From assembly GCF_000238255.3 (NCBI RefSeq), contig NZ_CP011039.1:1351001-1415000 (forward strand): a DNA stretch of 64,000 bases, read 5' to 3'. Shown piece by piece: positions 1-9,227 of the stretch. A program made the translations under genes and the position numbers. The notes beneath the pieces are model-generated. The model worked only from the letters and a program-made list of their open reading frames with translations, had not been told where the DNA came from and did not search any database. This stretch comes from Pseudoalteromonas spongiae UST010723-006 (lineage in GTDB: Bacteria; Pseudomonadota; Gammaproteobacteria; Enterobacterales; Alteromonadaceae). Numbering within the stretch: position 1 is the first letter of the stretch; each line of letters opens with the position of its first letter.

Positions 1-910
1 TTAATAGCTCAAAACTGTAACCCATGTGCAGTTTGTCGCCACCTGCTGTGTACTCATTCATGGTGGCAAGTGAATCTTCAGATGAAATTTCACCAAGGGT
101 CACAGCGCCCGGGTATTTGTTCATTAGCGTGCGAATTTCCTGCATAAATGCCAGGTTTTCAGGCTGGGTGTTGTTGTAATAGTGATACTGAAATGCGTAT
201 GGATTATCTTCACTAAACCCACGACCTTGCCTTAAATGCTTTGGCTTTGCAGGGTTATCACGCAGTTGCGCGTCGTGATAACAAAAGTTAATAGCATCTA
301 AACGGAAGCCATCAACACCGCGAGCTAACCAAAACTCAACGTTATCTAATACAGCATTGCGCACATCTTCATTGTGGAAGTTTAAATCGGGCTGCTGTGT
401 TAAAAAGTTATGTAAATAGTATTGGCAGCGACGCGGCTCCCATTGCCATGCACAACCGCCGAAAATTGATAACCAGTTATTTGGTGGTGAACCATCTTCA
501 TTGGCATCAGCCCACACATACCAGTCGGCTTTATCGTTTGTTTTGTTTTCACGACTCTCAATAAACCAAGGGTGTTGATCTGAGGTATGACTCAATACTT
601 GGTCAATCACAATTTTAATATCGCGTTGATGAGCTTGCGCGATGAGTTCGTCAAAATCAGCAAGAGAGCCAAATAATGGGTCGATATCGCGATAGTCGCT
701 TATGTCGTAACCAAAATCTTTCATTGGCGACTTAAAAAACGGCGAAATCCATACAGCGTCAACACCAAGCGCTTTAATATAATCAAGTCGCTTTATTATT
801 CCCTGTAAATCGCCAACACCATTATTTGTAGTGTCTTGAAAGCTGCGTGGGTAGATTTGGTAAATTACCGCGCCTTTCCACCAATTTAGTTGCGCTGTTA
901 GTTTCGACAT
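1..910 (-). CDS. GH13 alpha-glucosidase, C-terminus beyond window
   Basis: Hydrolyses maltose/maltodextrin (family GH13, oligo-1,6-/alpha-glucosidase branch), probably in the cytoplasm, since the protein starts MSKLTAQLNWWKGAVIYQIY without a signal peptide. About 303 codons are visible and the frame is open at position 1, so the gene is partial. Seen: the beta-2 strand region DGFRLDAINF, whose Asp is the usual GH13 nucleophile, the VIDQVLSHTSDQHPWF region, and TLGEISSED, whose Glu is the usual acid/base. It diverges from the TonB receptor across a 646-base gap carrying two LacI-type palindromes, so joint control with the starch operon is likely. The family is clear; exact linkage specificity is not. 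Confidence 0.93.
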   Translation of the reverse strand, partial: MSKLTAQLNWWKGAVIYQIYPRSFQDTTNNGVGDLQGIIKRLDYIKALGVDAVWISPFFKSPMKDFGYDISDYRDIDPLFGSLADFDELIAQAHQRDIKIVIDQVLSHTSDQHPWFIESRENKTNDKADWYVWADANEDGSPPNNWLSIFGGCAWQWEPRRCQYYLHNFLTQQPDLNFHNEDVRNAVLDNVEFWLARGVDGFRLDAINFCYHDAQLRDNPAKPKHLRQGRGFSEDNPYAFQYHYYNNTQPENLAFMQEIRTLMNKYPGAVTLGEISSEDSLATMNEYTAGGDKLHMGYSFELL

Positions 911-1030
911 CGTTTTCTCATTACTATCTGATGCTAAATGCTTTTTTACGTTTGCGTTGCCATTTCGCAGTATCTGTTTACTGCGAATAACCGTCAGCTT
1001 ACGTCATATAGCGGCTGCGAGTAAAAAGCC

Positions 1031-1044
1031 TACATACGTATGCA
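1031..1044. promoter_or_regulatory. LacI-type operator, copy 1 (MalR-like)
   Basis: TACATACGTATGCA is a near-perfect palindrome (one mismatched pair) centred on CG at 1037/1038, the usual form of LacI-family operators. The 13-base core ATACGTATGCAGT recurs at 1382-1394. It lies 121 bases upstream of the alpha-glucosidase start. The LacI protein at 12284-13303 is the likely binder (inference). Confidence 0.6.
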
Positions 1045-1147
1045 GTGAAAATAGTTGTAAGAAGAGAAGTCTTTGGAACGATATTTATTGGTCACACTAA
1101 ATAACCAATTTTAATATTTATTGTTAAAATGTACTAAAATAATGCCT

Positions 1148-1168
1148 TAAATTGGTAATACCAATTTA
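1148..1168. promoter_or_regulatory. Perfect 21-bp dyad upstream of TonB receptor
   Basis: Two 10-base arms, TAAATTGGTA and TACCAATTTA, flank a single A at 1158. The symmetry is perfect. It could be a regulator site or a short interspersed palindrome; no binder can be named from the sequence. Confidence 0.4.
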
Positions 1169-1378
1169 TCATTGGTTTTGTATTGCACCTTTTAAGTGCA
1201 GGTTATACTCAGTTTGTGCTGAATTTGCACTGAATTAGCCCGTATTTGTGATGGTTTTATGTCATTTTCTTTAAGTTAACGTTTTGTTTGATGTTACTTT
1301 TAAAAAACACTTATTAATCAATCTATAACAAAAAATAAATGTAAAATATTTGTAACCAAAAGCGCCATTGCATAAATT

Positions 1379-1392
1379 TGAATACGTATGCA
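1379..1392. promoter_or_regulatory. LacI-type operator, copy 2 (MalR-like)
   Basis: TGAATACGTATGCA (core 1382-1394 with flanking GT) is a palindrome centred at 1385/1386 with one mismatch. It shares 13 identical bases with the copy at 1034-1046. It is 165 bases upstream of the receptor ATG, placing it near the promoter of the plus-strand operon. Confidence 0.6.
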
Positions 1393-1556
1393 GTTTGTTG
1401 TGGTTGCTAAATTTATAGCGTTACTATCACTGTCGGCAACAAACGCGAACTCATTTGGTGCAACTGCTACAAATACTGTCAGTAAGCTATATTCGTTTAG
1501 TGATGTTATTTCGCACCATGATTTGCACTAGCAATAGTCAATCGGGAACAAAATTT

Positions 1557-4352
1557 ATGTCTATTTTCAAACCAAGTATGCTGACGCTGGCAATGGTCGC
1601 AGCAGGTGTAGGCTCTGCAAACTTATATGCTGCAGAGAACCAAAACAACGATAAAGAACAAGAAAAAGAAGTTGAGGTTATTGAGGTTACAGGCTTTCGC
1701 GCAAGTTTAGTTAAAGCCATTAACACCAAGCGCTTTTCACCAGAAGTGGTTGAATCAGTATCAGCAGAAGACATCGGTAAATTACCAGACTCTTCAATTG
1801 CAGAATCAATTGCACGCTTACCGGGTCTAGCCGCTCAGCGCTTAGACGGTCGCGCAAGTCGCGTTACTATTCGTGGTTTTGGTGAAGACCATGTTGGCAC
1901 AACATTTAATGGTCGTGAACAAGTATCGATAACCGATAACCGCGGTGCAGAATTAGATTTATACCCATCAGAAATCATGAGCGCGGTAACAGTTTATAAA
2001 ACGCCGAGTGCCGATTTAGAAGCATCGGGCCTTGCTGGCGTTATTGATTTGCAAACAATTAAACCGCTATCAATGGATGAGCGCGTTATCAAAGTTAACG
2101 CCATGTATGAGCAAACGGGCTTTGAAAAATTAAATCCAGATGCTGATGATAATGGCTTTCGCGGTACACTGTCTTACATTGACCAATTTGCCGATAACAC
2201 CCTAGGTGTGGCAGTTGCATTTAATACAATGTCATCACCAAACCAAGAAAAGCGTTGGAACTCTTGGGGCTACCCTGAATTCACGGGTGATGATGGTAAT
2301 ACCTATTCAATTTTAGGTGGTGCAAAGCCGTTTGTACGTTCATCTACCTTAGAACGTGATTCAGTTATGGCGGTGATTGAATATGCACCAAGCGAAAATC
2401 TACGTATGGTATTTGATAGCTTATATGTAGATTTCGTAGATGAAAAAATTCTCCGTGGTATCGAAGTGCCATTTGCTTGGGGTCAGGGTTCAATCAGTGC
2501 GGATAACGCAGTTGTAGATCCAGCAACAGGCTTTGTTACATCAGCGATTACTGAAGGGCAGCGTGTTGTAGTACGTAACGACTACGAAGATCGCAGCGCT
2601 GAACTTACATCATTTGGTTTTAATTTAGAATATGACTTAAGTGATTCTTGGTCACTTGAGTTCGATGCAAGTCACTCAAGTGTTGAGCGTGAAATCTGGA
2701 GTATGGAAAGTTATGCTGGAACAGGTCGTGGCGATGCACGTGGTGTTGCAGATAACCTAGGTTACGCATTTAACTCTGGAAATACAGGCGCAACCTTTAG
2801 CCATGAGCTGGATTATAGTGACTATAATTTAATTCAACTTGGCGGCCCACTTTCTTGGGGTTGGAGTTCTGCACTTAATGAAAAATACGGCGTTGTTGGT
2901 ACTGAATATGAAAACCAATTGCAAGACGGCTTTTTAAATACCCCTGAAGTTGACGATGAGCTAAATGCACTTCGCCTTGCTGCAACTAAAGTAATTGAAA
3001 ACGATTATGTAACGTCTGTTGAATTTGGTTTGTCTTACAGTGAGCGTGAAAAAACCAAGCGCTCTGAAGGTTACTTCTTAACAGTATCAAGCTTCTCGTT
3101 AGATAACCCAGGTATGATGATGGTGCCAGAAGAGTACCGTTTAGGTACTGCAAACCTTGATTTTATCGGCATGGGCGACATGATTGCGTTTAACTCACGC
3201 GCAATGGTTGAAGATGGTTACTACGATTTACTGGCAGAAAGCTTAACCGATCCAAGCCACGCAACTAAATCGTGGACGGTTAAAGAGCAATTAACCAGTG
3301 CGTTTGTTAAAGCAAACATTGATACTGAACTAGCAGGCATGCCGTTAACTGGTAATGCAGGTCTTCGCTATGTTAAAACTGAGCAAGAATCTAAAGGTAA
3401 CGCTTTCAATACACAAGACGGCAAAGTTATTACATCGCCAACGCATATTGAACACGATTACGCACATCTATTACCAAGCTTAAACCTATCATTATCGATT
3501 GATGATGAACAGTCGGTACGTTTTGGCGCTGCTAAGACGATTTCACGTGCACGTATGGATGAAATGAATGCCTCGGTTAATGCTACTTACAATCAGCAGC
3601 CAGACGAAAATGGTAGTAACTGGGTAGTGAATGGCGGTAACCCGTCACTTGAACCGTACCAAGCAATTAACTTTGACCTAAGCTATGAAAACTACTTTAG
3701 CCCAGAAGGTTATTTTGCTATCGCGCTTTATCATAAAGATTTAAAAGACTGGATCTTTGATGGTAGCTATTCAATCGATATGACAGGTGTTGCAGATCCA
3801 TCAACAGGCCTAGTACCTGCTAACCCAGATGGTACAGGTAATGGTAAAGTAAACGGTGGTGACGGCACGGTTAAAGGTGCTGAGTTCTCAGTCACATTAC
3901 CATTTAACTACTTTGCTGATGCTCTGGATGGTTTTGGTTTAATTGCAAGCCATACTGTTAATAGCTCAGACATGGTTGACCAAGATGGCAACGATTATGA
4001 AATTCCAGGTTTATCTAAGAGCATTCAAAATCTAACTTTCTATTATGAAAATTACGGTTTCCAAGCGCGTGCTAGCATGCGTAAACGTGATGACTTTAAA
4101 GGTGACGTTTATGGCCGCGGTTTTGACTCACAGCAAGTTGATATTCAAGGCGAGACGATTTGGGATGCACAAATTGGTTATGACTTCTCTGAAAGTGGCT
4201 TAAAGAGTCTAGAGGGCATGACGGTGACTTTCCAAGTGCAAAACATTACTGAAGAACCGTTTATCTCGTTATCAGGTGATAACGCATTGCAAGTACGTGA
4301 TTACCAAGATTATGGTCGCACTTTCTTGCTAGGCGTGAACTACCAGTTCTAA
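1557..4352 (+). CDS. TonB-dependent receptor, likely maltodextrin uptake
   Basis: Outer-membrane gated channel of the TonB-Xanth-Caul group, 931 residues from this start. The ATG at 1557 is chosen over the longer frame from 1455 because it begins a proper signal peptide (MSIFKPSMLTLAMVAAGVGS, cleavage near AAE at 25-27) and GGGAA lies just upstream. A TonB-box-like VEVIEVTGF is at 39-47. The plug follows (IGKLPDSSIAESIARLPG, VTIRGF), then a beta-barrel ending in aromatic NYQF. First gene of the starch operon; a terminator hairpin directly follows. The maltodextrin substrate is inferred from its neighbours (amylase, glucoamylase, MFS carrier); the family also carries other oligosaccharides. 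Confidence 0.92.
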   Translation: MSIFKPSMLTLAMVAAGVGSANLYAAENQNNDKEQEKEVEVIEVTGFRASLVKAINTKRFSPEVVESVSAEDIGKLPDSSIAESIARLPGLAAQRLDGRASRVTIRGFGEDHVGTTFNGREQVSITDNRGAELDLYPSEIMSAVTVYKTPSADLEASGLAGVIDLQTIKPLSMDERVIKVNAMYEQTGFEKLNPDADDNGFRGTLSYIDQFADNTLGVAVAFNTMSSPNQEKRWNSWGYPEFTGDDGNTYSILGGAKPFVRSSTLERDSVMAVIEYAPSENLRMVFDSLYVDFVDEKILRGIEVPFAWGQGSISADNAVVDPATGFVTSAITEGQRVVVRNDYEDRSAELTSFGFNLEYDLSDSWSLEFDASHSSVEREIWSMESYAGTGRGDARGVADNLGYAFNSGNTGATFSHELDYSDYNLIQLGGPLSWGWSSALNEKYGVVGTEYENQLQDGFLNTPEVDDELNALRLAATKVIENDYVTSVEFGLSYSEREKTKRSEGYFLTVSSFSLDNPGMMMVPEEYRLGTANLDFIGMGDMIAFNSRAMVEDGYYDLLAESLTDPSHATKSWTVKEQLTSAFVKANIDTELAGMPLTGNAGLRYVKTEQESKGNAFNTQDGKVITSPTHIEHDYAHLLPSLNLSLSIDDEQSVRFGAAKTISRARMDEMNASVNATYNQQPDENGSNWVVNGGNPSLEPYQAINFDLSYENYFSPEGYFAIALYHKDLKDWIFDGSYSIDMTGVADPSTGLVPANPDGTGNGKVNGGDGTVKGAEFSVTLPFNYFADALDGFGLIASHTVNSSDMVDQDGNDYEIPGLSKSIQNLTFYYENYGFQARASMRKRDDFKGDVYGRGFDSQQVDIQGETIWDAQIGYDFSESGLKSLEGMTVTFQVQNITEEPFISLSGDNALQVRDYQDYGRTFLLGVNYQF

Positions 4353-4364
4353 CCTGAATGTTGC

Positions 4365-4393
4365 AACAAAGCCCTGAAAAGGGCTTTGTTTTT
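4365..4393 (+). terminator. Hairpin terminator inside the starch operon
   Basis: AACAAAGCCC (4365-4374) pairs with GGGCTTTGTT (4381-4390) over a 6-base loop, followed by TTT. It begins 12 bases after the receptor stop. The next ATG is at 4407, leaving no room for a new promoter, so downstream genes are probably expressed by readthrough at a lower level. Confidence 0.8.
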
Positions 4394-4406
4394 ATCTGAG
4401 GTTACC

Positions 4407-5903
4407 ATGACAAATCAAATCAACAATGTTGTCATCGTCGGCGGAGGTACTGCTGGCTGGCTTACTGCAAGCTTACTTGCAAAAGTACTTGGCAAGCAGA
4501 TTTCTATTACGCTAGTTGAGTCAAAAGACATCGCCACAATTGGCGTTGGCGAGGCAACCATTCCTCCCATCATTCCTTTTAATGCCGCCATTGGCATTGA
4601 TGAAAAAGCCTTTATCAAAGCAACTAACGCAACTATTAAGCTTGGCATTCAGTTTGAAAACTGGGGGCAACAAGGCGAGCATTATATGCATGCGTTTGGC
4701 AGTTTTGGTAAGGACTTTCCATTTTGCAATTTTTTGAATTATTGGCTTAAAGCCAAAGAGCAGGGCGATACGAGTAGTTTTTGGGATTACTCGATTAATT
4801 ATCAAGCAGCAAAGCGCAACCGCTTCGATAAACTTCAATATTTACCAAATACCAAATTACCGGGAACTAGCTACGCCTATCATTTTGACGCGAGTTTATA
4901 CGCACAGTTTTTGCGAAATCACGCAGAGCAGCTCGGGGTAAAGCGCATTGAGGGCAAAGTAACCCATGTCGAAACTCACCATAACAATGGCTTTATTAAA
5001 TCTCTCAAGCTCGAAAACCAAGCGTTTGTAACGGGTGATTTATTTGTCGATTGTTCTGGTTTGCATGGCTTATTACTTGATAAAACTCTGAATGTTGGCT
5101 TTGAGGATTGGCGCCATTGGTTACCCTGTGATAGTGCTTTGGCTGTACCGTGTGAACATGATGAGAATGAAATTAAACCCTACACACGTTCAATTGCTCA
5201 TGATGCCGGTTGGCAATGGCAAATTCCGCTAACCAATCGCATTGGTAATGGTTTGGTTTACGCCAGTTATCATCTCTCGGATGATGACGCAAAACAATTA
5301 CTGCTAAGTAACTTACCGGGTAAGGCAATTGCAGAGCCAAAGCTTATTCGCTTTCGCACTGGCCGTCGCTTAAAACAATGGCATAAGAATGTTGTGGCGA
5401 TAGGCCTTTCAAGTGGTTTTTTAGAACCACTTGAATCAACCAGTATTCACCTAATTCAAACTGCGGCAACTCGCCTCGTAAAGCATTTTCCGTTAATGGG
5501 TATTAATGATCGGGTTGTAGCAGAGTTTAATCGTCAAAGTCAGGTTGAATTTGAACGCATTCGCGACTTTATTATTTTGCATTATAAATTAACCGAGCGC
5601 ACAGACAGCGCTTTTTGGCGTCAGTGTAAAGATATGGACGTGCCAAACAGCTTACGCCACAAAATACAGCTTTTTGCTGAAAACGCCTTGTTTTTCAGAC
5701 AAGATGACGAGTTGTTTAGTGAAGTGGCCTGGCAGCAAGTGATGCTAGGGCAAGGCATTGCGCCGGCGCAATATCATCCACTCGCGAAAAACTTAAATGA
5801 TGCACAAATTAAAGATTTACTTGAAAGCTTAAAAACCTTGGTTGCCCACACCAGTGAAAAACTGCCAACCCATAATGAATTTTTAAAACGATTTGGTAAT
5901 TAA
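4407..5903 (+). CDS. Tryptophan-halogenase-family flavoprotein
   Basis: FAD-dependent halogenase-like protein, 498 residues. The ATG at 4407 follows GAGG and starts MTNQINNVVIVGGG. Seen: dinucleotide fold GGGTAGW (12-18), GVGEATIP (46-53), a Lys at 78 in ATIKLGIQFENW where the catalytic Lys of PrnA/RebH lies, the halogenase signature WQWQIP (269-274), and LEPLESTS (339-346), the region of the second active-site Glu. All hallmark residues are kept, so an active enzyme is plausible. The stop abuts the amylase ATG, so it is co-translated with carbohydrate genes. Homologues beside TonB receptors are common in marine and plant-associated bacteria, but their substrate is mostly unknown. No tryptophan or natural-product genes are nearby. 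Confidence 0.88.
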   Translation: MTNQINNVVIVGGGTAGWLTASLLAKVLGKQISITLVESKDIATIGVGEATIPPIIPFNAAIGIDEKAFIKATNATIKLGIQFENWGQQGEHYMHAFGSFGKDFPFCNFLNYWLKAKEQGDTSSFWDYSINYQAAKRNRFDKLQYLPNTKLPGTSYAYHFDASLYAQFLRNHAEQLGVKRIEGKVTHVETHHNNGFIKSLKLENQAFVTGDLFVDCSGLHGLLLDKTLNVGFEDWRHWLPCDSALAVPCEHDENEIKPYTRSIAHDAGWQWQIPLTNRIGNGLVYASYHLSDDDAKQLLLSNLPGKAIAEPKLIRFRTGRRLKQWHKNVVAIGLSSGFLEPLESTSIHLIQTAATRLVKHFPLMGINDRVVAEFNRQSQVEFERIRDFIILHYKLTERTDSAFWRQCKDMDVPNSLRHKIQLFAENALFFRQDDELFSEVAWQQVMLGQGIAPAQYHPLAKNLNDAQIKDLLESLKTLVAHTSEKLPTHNEFLKRFGN

Positions 5904-7706
5904 ATGAAAAAGAAGATGTATGCCTTATTTGCGCTTATTGTGGCGTCAAATAGTGTCAGTGCCCAATCTAAACTTGTAGAAGAACAAAACAAAGTGCAAA
6001 AGCCGGTTGTTTATCAGGTGTTTACCCGTTTGTTTGGCAACACAAATACAACCAATAAACCCTGGGGTAGCAAGGCTGAAAACGGTGTTGGAAAATTTGC
6101 TGATTTTACCCCGAAAGCACTTAATGAAATAAAAGATATGGGTGTGAGCCATATTTGGTATACCGGTGTGCTTCATCATGCAATGGCTGAAGATTACACA
6201 CAGTTTGGTATCAGTTTAGATGACCCCGATGTGATAAAAGGACGCGCAGGCTCCCCTTATGCCATTAAAGATTATTATTCAGTTAACCCAGATCTTGCAA
6301 ATAATCCGGCCAAGCGTATTGAAGAATTTGAAGCACTGATTAAACGAAGCCATGCTGCGGGTCTAAAAGTAATTATTGATATCGTGCCAAATCATGTTGC
6401 GCGCCGCTATGAGTCAATCGCAAAACCTAAAGGTGTGATTGGCTTAGGTGAAAAGGACGATACCAACGTTACTTATTCCAAGTTTAATGATTTTTACTAT
6501 ATTCCTGGAGTAGCGTTTTCACTGCCTAAATTTCCTGAAGATTATTCACCTTTAGGCGGTGATGCGCATCCATTAGTTGATGGAAAGTTTGATGAAAACC
6601 CGGCGAAATGGACAGGTAATGGCTCACGCGAGGCGCAGCCAAATTTTAATGACTGGTACGAAACAATAAAAGTAAACTACGGTGTAAAACCTGATGGCAG
6701 CTATGACTTTGCGACATTACCAAGTGAGTACGCAACCAAGAGCTATCGTGATGTTGTCGCGTTTTGGCAAGATAAAGAGCTACCAAGCAGTTGGCACAAA
6801 ATGCGCGATATCGCGTTTTATTGGTTAGACAAAGGGGTTGATGGCTTTCGCTATGATATGGCTGAAATGGTACCCGTAGAATTTTGGAGCTACTTAAATG
6901 CGCATATCAAGCGCAAAAATCCGCATGCCACGTTAATTGCCGAAGTATACAATCCAATACTTTATCGTGATTATATCCACTTAGGTAAAATGGATTATCT
7001 CTACGACAAAGTCGGTTTTTACGATACGTTAAAGTGGATCATGCAAGGAAAGCAATCGGCAACGACCTTAATGCCCGTTCACCACGACGTAAAAGACATC
7101 GCGCCACATATGCTTAACTTTTTAGAAAACCATGATGAGCAGCGTATTGCGAGCCCTGATTTTGTTGGCGATATGGATAAAGGCAAACCCGCGATGGTGG
7201 TCTCGCACCTTATCAGCCAATCGCCTAGTTTAATTTACTTTGGTCAAGAAGTAGGGGAGCCAGGCGCTGAAAACGCCGGGTTTGGTAGCCCAACACGTAC
7301 CAGTATTTTTGATTATGTTGGCGTGCCGCAACATCAAAAATGGGTGAATAATGGCAAATTTGATGGTGGCTTGTTATCAGACCAACAAAAAGCGCTGCGC
7401 GAATTCTACAAAACACTATTAAATTTGGCCAAGCGCGATGCCATTAAACAAGGTTCGCTGATTGATATAACCAGTGAGCTAGGTGAGGCTAAAGATACGG
7501 TGATTGGTTTTATCCGTAAAAGTGAGCATGACACTTTGCTGATACTTGCTAATTTTGGCGATAAAGTGCAGTCAGTTACATTGCCATATAATGCAAAGCC
7601 AGCAAACCTGTTGCGCTTTGCTGGCAATAACAAAATTCAAACTAATAATAAAACAACTAACTTCACACTAGTGCCAGAGGGCGCAGTAGTTGTGGTAGTG
7701 GAGTAA
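5904..7706 (+). CDS. Periplasmic alpha-amylase, GH13
   Basis: Cleaves internal alpha-1,4 bonds of maltodextrins in the periplasm. It has 600 residues with a signal peptide (MKKKMYALFALIVASNSVSA, cleavage near 20/21). GH13 motifs are in order: VIIDIVPNHV (about 156-165), GFRYDMAEM with nucleophile Asp318, LIAEVYN with acid/base Glu347, and NHDEQR with His410-Asp411. A beta-sandwich C-domain ends the protein. The ATG touches the stop of the halogenase-like gene (TAAATG), implying translational coupling. It could be a cyclomaltodextrinase-like or alpha-glucosidase-type enzyme, because GH13 subfamilies are hard to separate by eye. Confidence 0.92.
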   Translation: MKKKMYALFALIVASNSVSAQSKLVEEQNKVQKPVVYQVFTRLFGNTNTTNKPWGSKAENGVGKFADFTPKALNEIKDMGVSHIWYTGVLHHAMAEDYTQFGISLDDPDVIKGRAGSPYAIKDYYSVNPDLANNPAKRIEEFEALIKRSHAAGLKVIIDIVPNHVARRYESIAKPKGVIGLGEKDDTNVTYSKFNDFYYIPGVAFSLPKFPEDYSPLGGDAHPLVDGKFDENPAKWTGNGSREAQPNFNDWYETIKVNYGVKPDGSYDFATLPSEYATKSYRDVVAFWQDKELPSSWHKMRDIAFYWLDKGVDGFRYDMAEMVPVEFWSYLNAHIKRKNPHATLIAEVYNPILYRDYIHLGKMDYLYDKVGFYDTLKWIMQGKQSATTLMPVHHDVKDIAPHMLNFLENHDEQRIASPDFVGDMDKGKPAMVVSHLISQSPSLIYFGQEVGEPGAENAGFGSPTRTSIFDYVGVPQHQKWVNNGKFDGGLLSDQQKALREFYKTLLNLAKRDAIKQGSLIDITSELGEAKDTVIGFIRKSEHDTLLILANFGDKVQSVTLPYNAKPANLLRFAGNNKIQTNNKTTNFTLVPEGAVVVVVE

Positions 7707-7709
7707 TTT

Positions 7710-9203
7710 ATGACAACACCCGTGCAAGACAAACCAACGCTGTCGTTTTGGCAAATATGGAATATGTGCTTTGGTTTTATGGGCATTCAATTTGGTTTTG
7801 CCCTGCAAAATGGCAATGTGAGCCGTATTTTCCAAACTTTAGGTGCAAATATCGATGAGATCCCTATTTTATGGATTGCCGCGCCGCTTACAGGTTTAAT
7901 TGTGCAGCCGATTGTTGGTTATTTTAGTGACCGCACTTGGGGGAAATTAGGTCGCCGCAGACCTTTCTTTTTATACGGTGCACTGGCAACAACATTAGCA
8001 CTGTGTATTATGCCAAATTCGCCCACCTTGTGGATTGCGGCGGGTATGTTGTGGATTATGGATGCTGCTATCAACGTGACGATGGAGCCGTTTCGTGCAC
8101 TTGTAGGTGACAACCTTCCGAAGAAGCAACGCGGTATGGGTTATGCCATGCAGAGCTTTTTCATTGGTGTTGGCGCCGTAGTTGCATCGGCACTGCCTTG
8201 GATTATGACTAATTGGTTTGGTATTAGTAATACCGCAGAAGCTGGCGTTATTCCCGAATCAGTAACATTTTCATTCTATTTTGGTGCTGTGGTATTACTG
8301 ATTGCGGTACTTTGGACCATTGTCACCACAAAAGAATATAGCCCTGAAGAACTCGCGAAGTATGAATATCCACAAGTAACACTTGCATATTCAAACCAAG
8401 GCCATTTGCCGTTTGCTCGCATTGGCGTGGCATTACTTGGCTTAGGTTTGTTAGTTTTGGCGGCAGTGTATGTGTTATCGCTTGGTAAAGATATCGTATT
8501 CTTAGGCGGCGCGCTGAGTGTATTTGGTGGGCTCTTTTTACTTTCAAACAGTATGCAAACTCGTGGTAAAACGCAAAACGGTTTTTATACGGTGATGTCT
8601 GACATGATGCGCATGCCAAGCACCATGAAACAATTAGCCGTTGTACAGTTTTTTAGTTGGTTTGCTCTTTTCGCGATGTGGATTTACACCACTCCCGCTG
8701 TAACCAGTTTCCACTTTGGCAGCAGCGACGTTGCAACAAAAGCGTATAACGATGGTGCTGATTGGGTAGGGGTATTATTTGCAGCCTACAACGGCTTTTC
8801 AGTAATTGCCGCAATTGTAATACCGTTAATGGTTAAAAAGCTTGGCTTAAAAGTAAGCCATATGATCAATTTATTGCTTGGCGCTGGCGGCATGTTGAGT
8901 TTTGCCTTTATTTCGAATAGCGATCATCTAATTTATGCCATGATAGCCATCGGCTTTGTTTGGGCATCTGTTTTATCTCTGCCATATGCCATGCTCAGTA
9001 ACGCCTTACCGAGCAATAAAATGGGCGTGTATATGGGCATCTTCAACTTTTTTATCGTTATTCCGCAAATGTTAGCAGCAACCATTTTAGGCGCATTAGT
9101 GCGCTTTGTATTCGATGGCGAAGCAATTTATGCACTCTCTCTCGGTGGCGTTTCATACTTGATTGCTGCCATTGCGGTAACCCGTGTGACCTATAACAAG
9201 TAA
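7710..9203 (+). CDS. MFS sugar transporter, probable maltose/glucose carrier
   Basis: Inner-membrane carrier of 497 residues with about 12 hydrophobic segments. The signature loop SDRTWGKLGRRRPF (about 71-84) between helices 2 and 3 is typical of the GPH/sucrose-maltose branch of the major facilitator superfamily. It is placed between a periplasmic amylase and a glucoamylase, so it probably imports maltose or short maltodextrins across the inner membrane, replacing a MalEFGK ABC system that is not seen here. It starts 3 bases after the amylase stop, and its own stop abuts the next frame. Substrate is inferred from context. Confidence 0.88.
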   Translation: MTTPVQDKPTLSFWQIWNMCFGFMGIQFGFALQNGNVSRIFQTLGANIDEIPILWIAAPLTGLIVQPIVGYFSDRTWGKLGRRRPFFLYGALATTLALCIMPNSPTLWIAAGMLWIMDAAINVTMEPFRALVGDNLPKKQRGMGYAMQSFFIGVGAVVASALPWIMTNWFGISNTAEAGVIPESVTFSFYFGAVVLLIAVLWTIVTTKEYSPEELAKYEYPQVTLAYSNQGHLPFARIGVALLGLGLLVLAAVYVLSLGKDIVFLGGALSVFGGLFLLSNSMQTRGKTQNGFYTVMSDMMRMPSTMKQLAVVQFFSWFALFAMWIYTTPAVTSFHFGSSDVATKAYNDGADWVGVLFAAYNGFSVIAAIVIPLMVKKLGLKVSHMINLLLGAGGMLSFAFISNSDHLIYAMIAIGFVWASVLSLPYAMLSNALPSNKMGVYMGIFNFFIVIPQMLAATILGALVRFVFDGEAIYALSLGGVSYLIAAIAVTRVTYNK

Positions 9204-9227
9204 ATGACAACAAGTGAAAAATTAACC

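Larger units (their letters stand above)
911..1556. promoter_or_regulatory. Divergent control region of the starch locus
   Basis: This 646-base gap lies between the alpha-glucosidase (minus) and the TonB receptor (plus). I see no gene in it. It is AT-rich and holds two LacI-type palindromes (1031-1044 and 1379-1392) and a perfect 21-bp dyad at 1148-1168. An open frame reaches back to 1455, but its first 34 codons lack signal-peptide character and are better read as leader. Confidence 0.6.

Noticed and set aside
1455..1556. N-terminal extension of the TonB receptor
   Set aside because: The added 34 residues have no signal-peptide character and would bury the real signal sequence starting at 1557.
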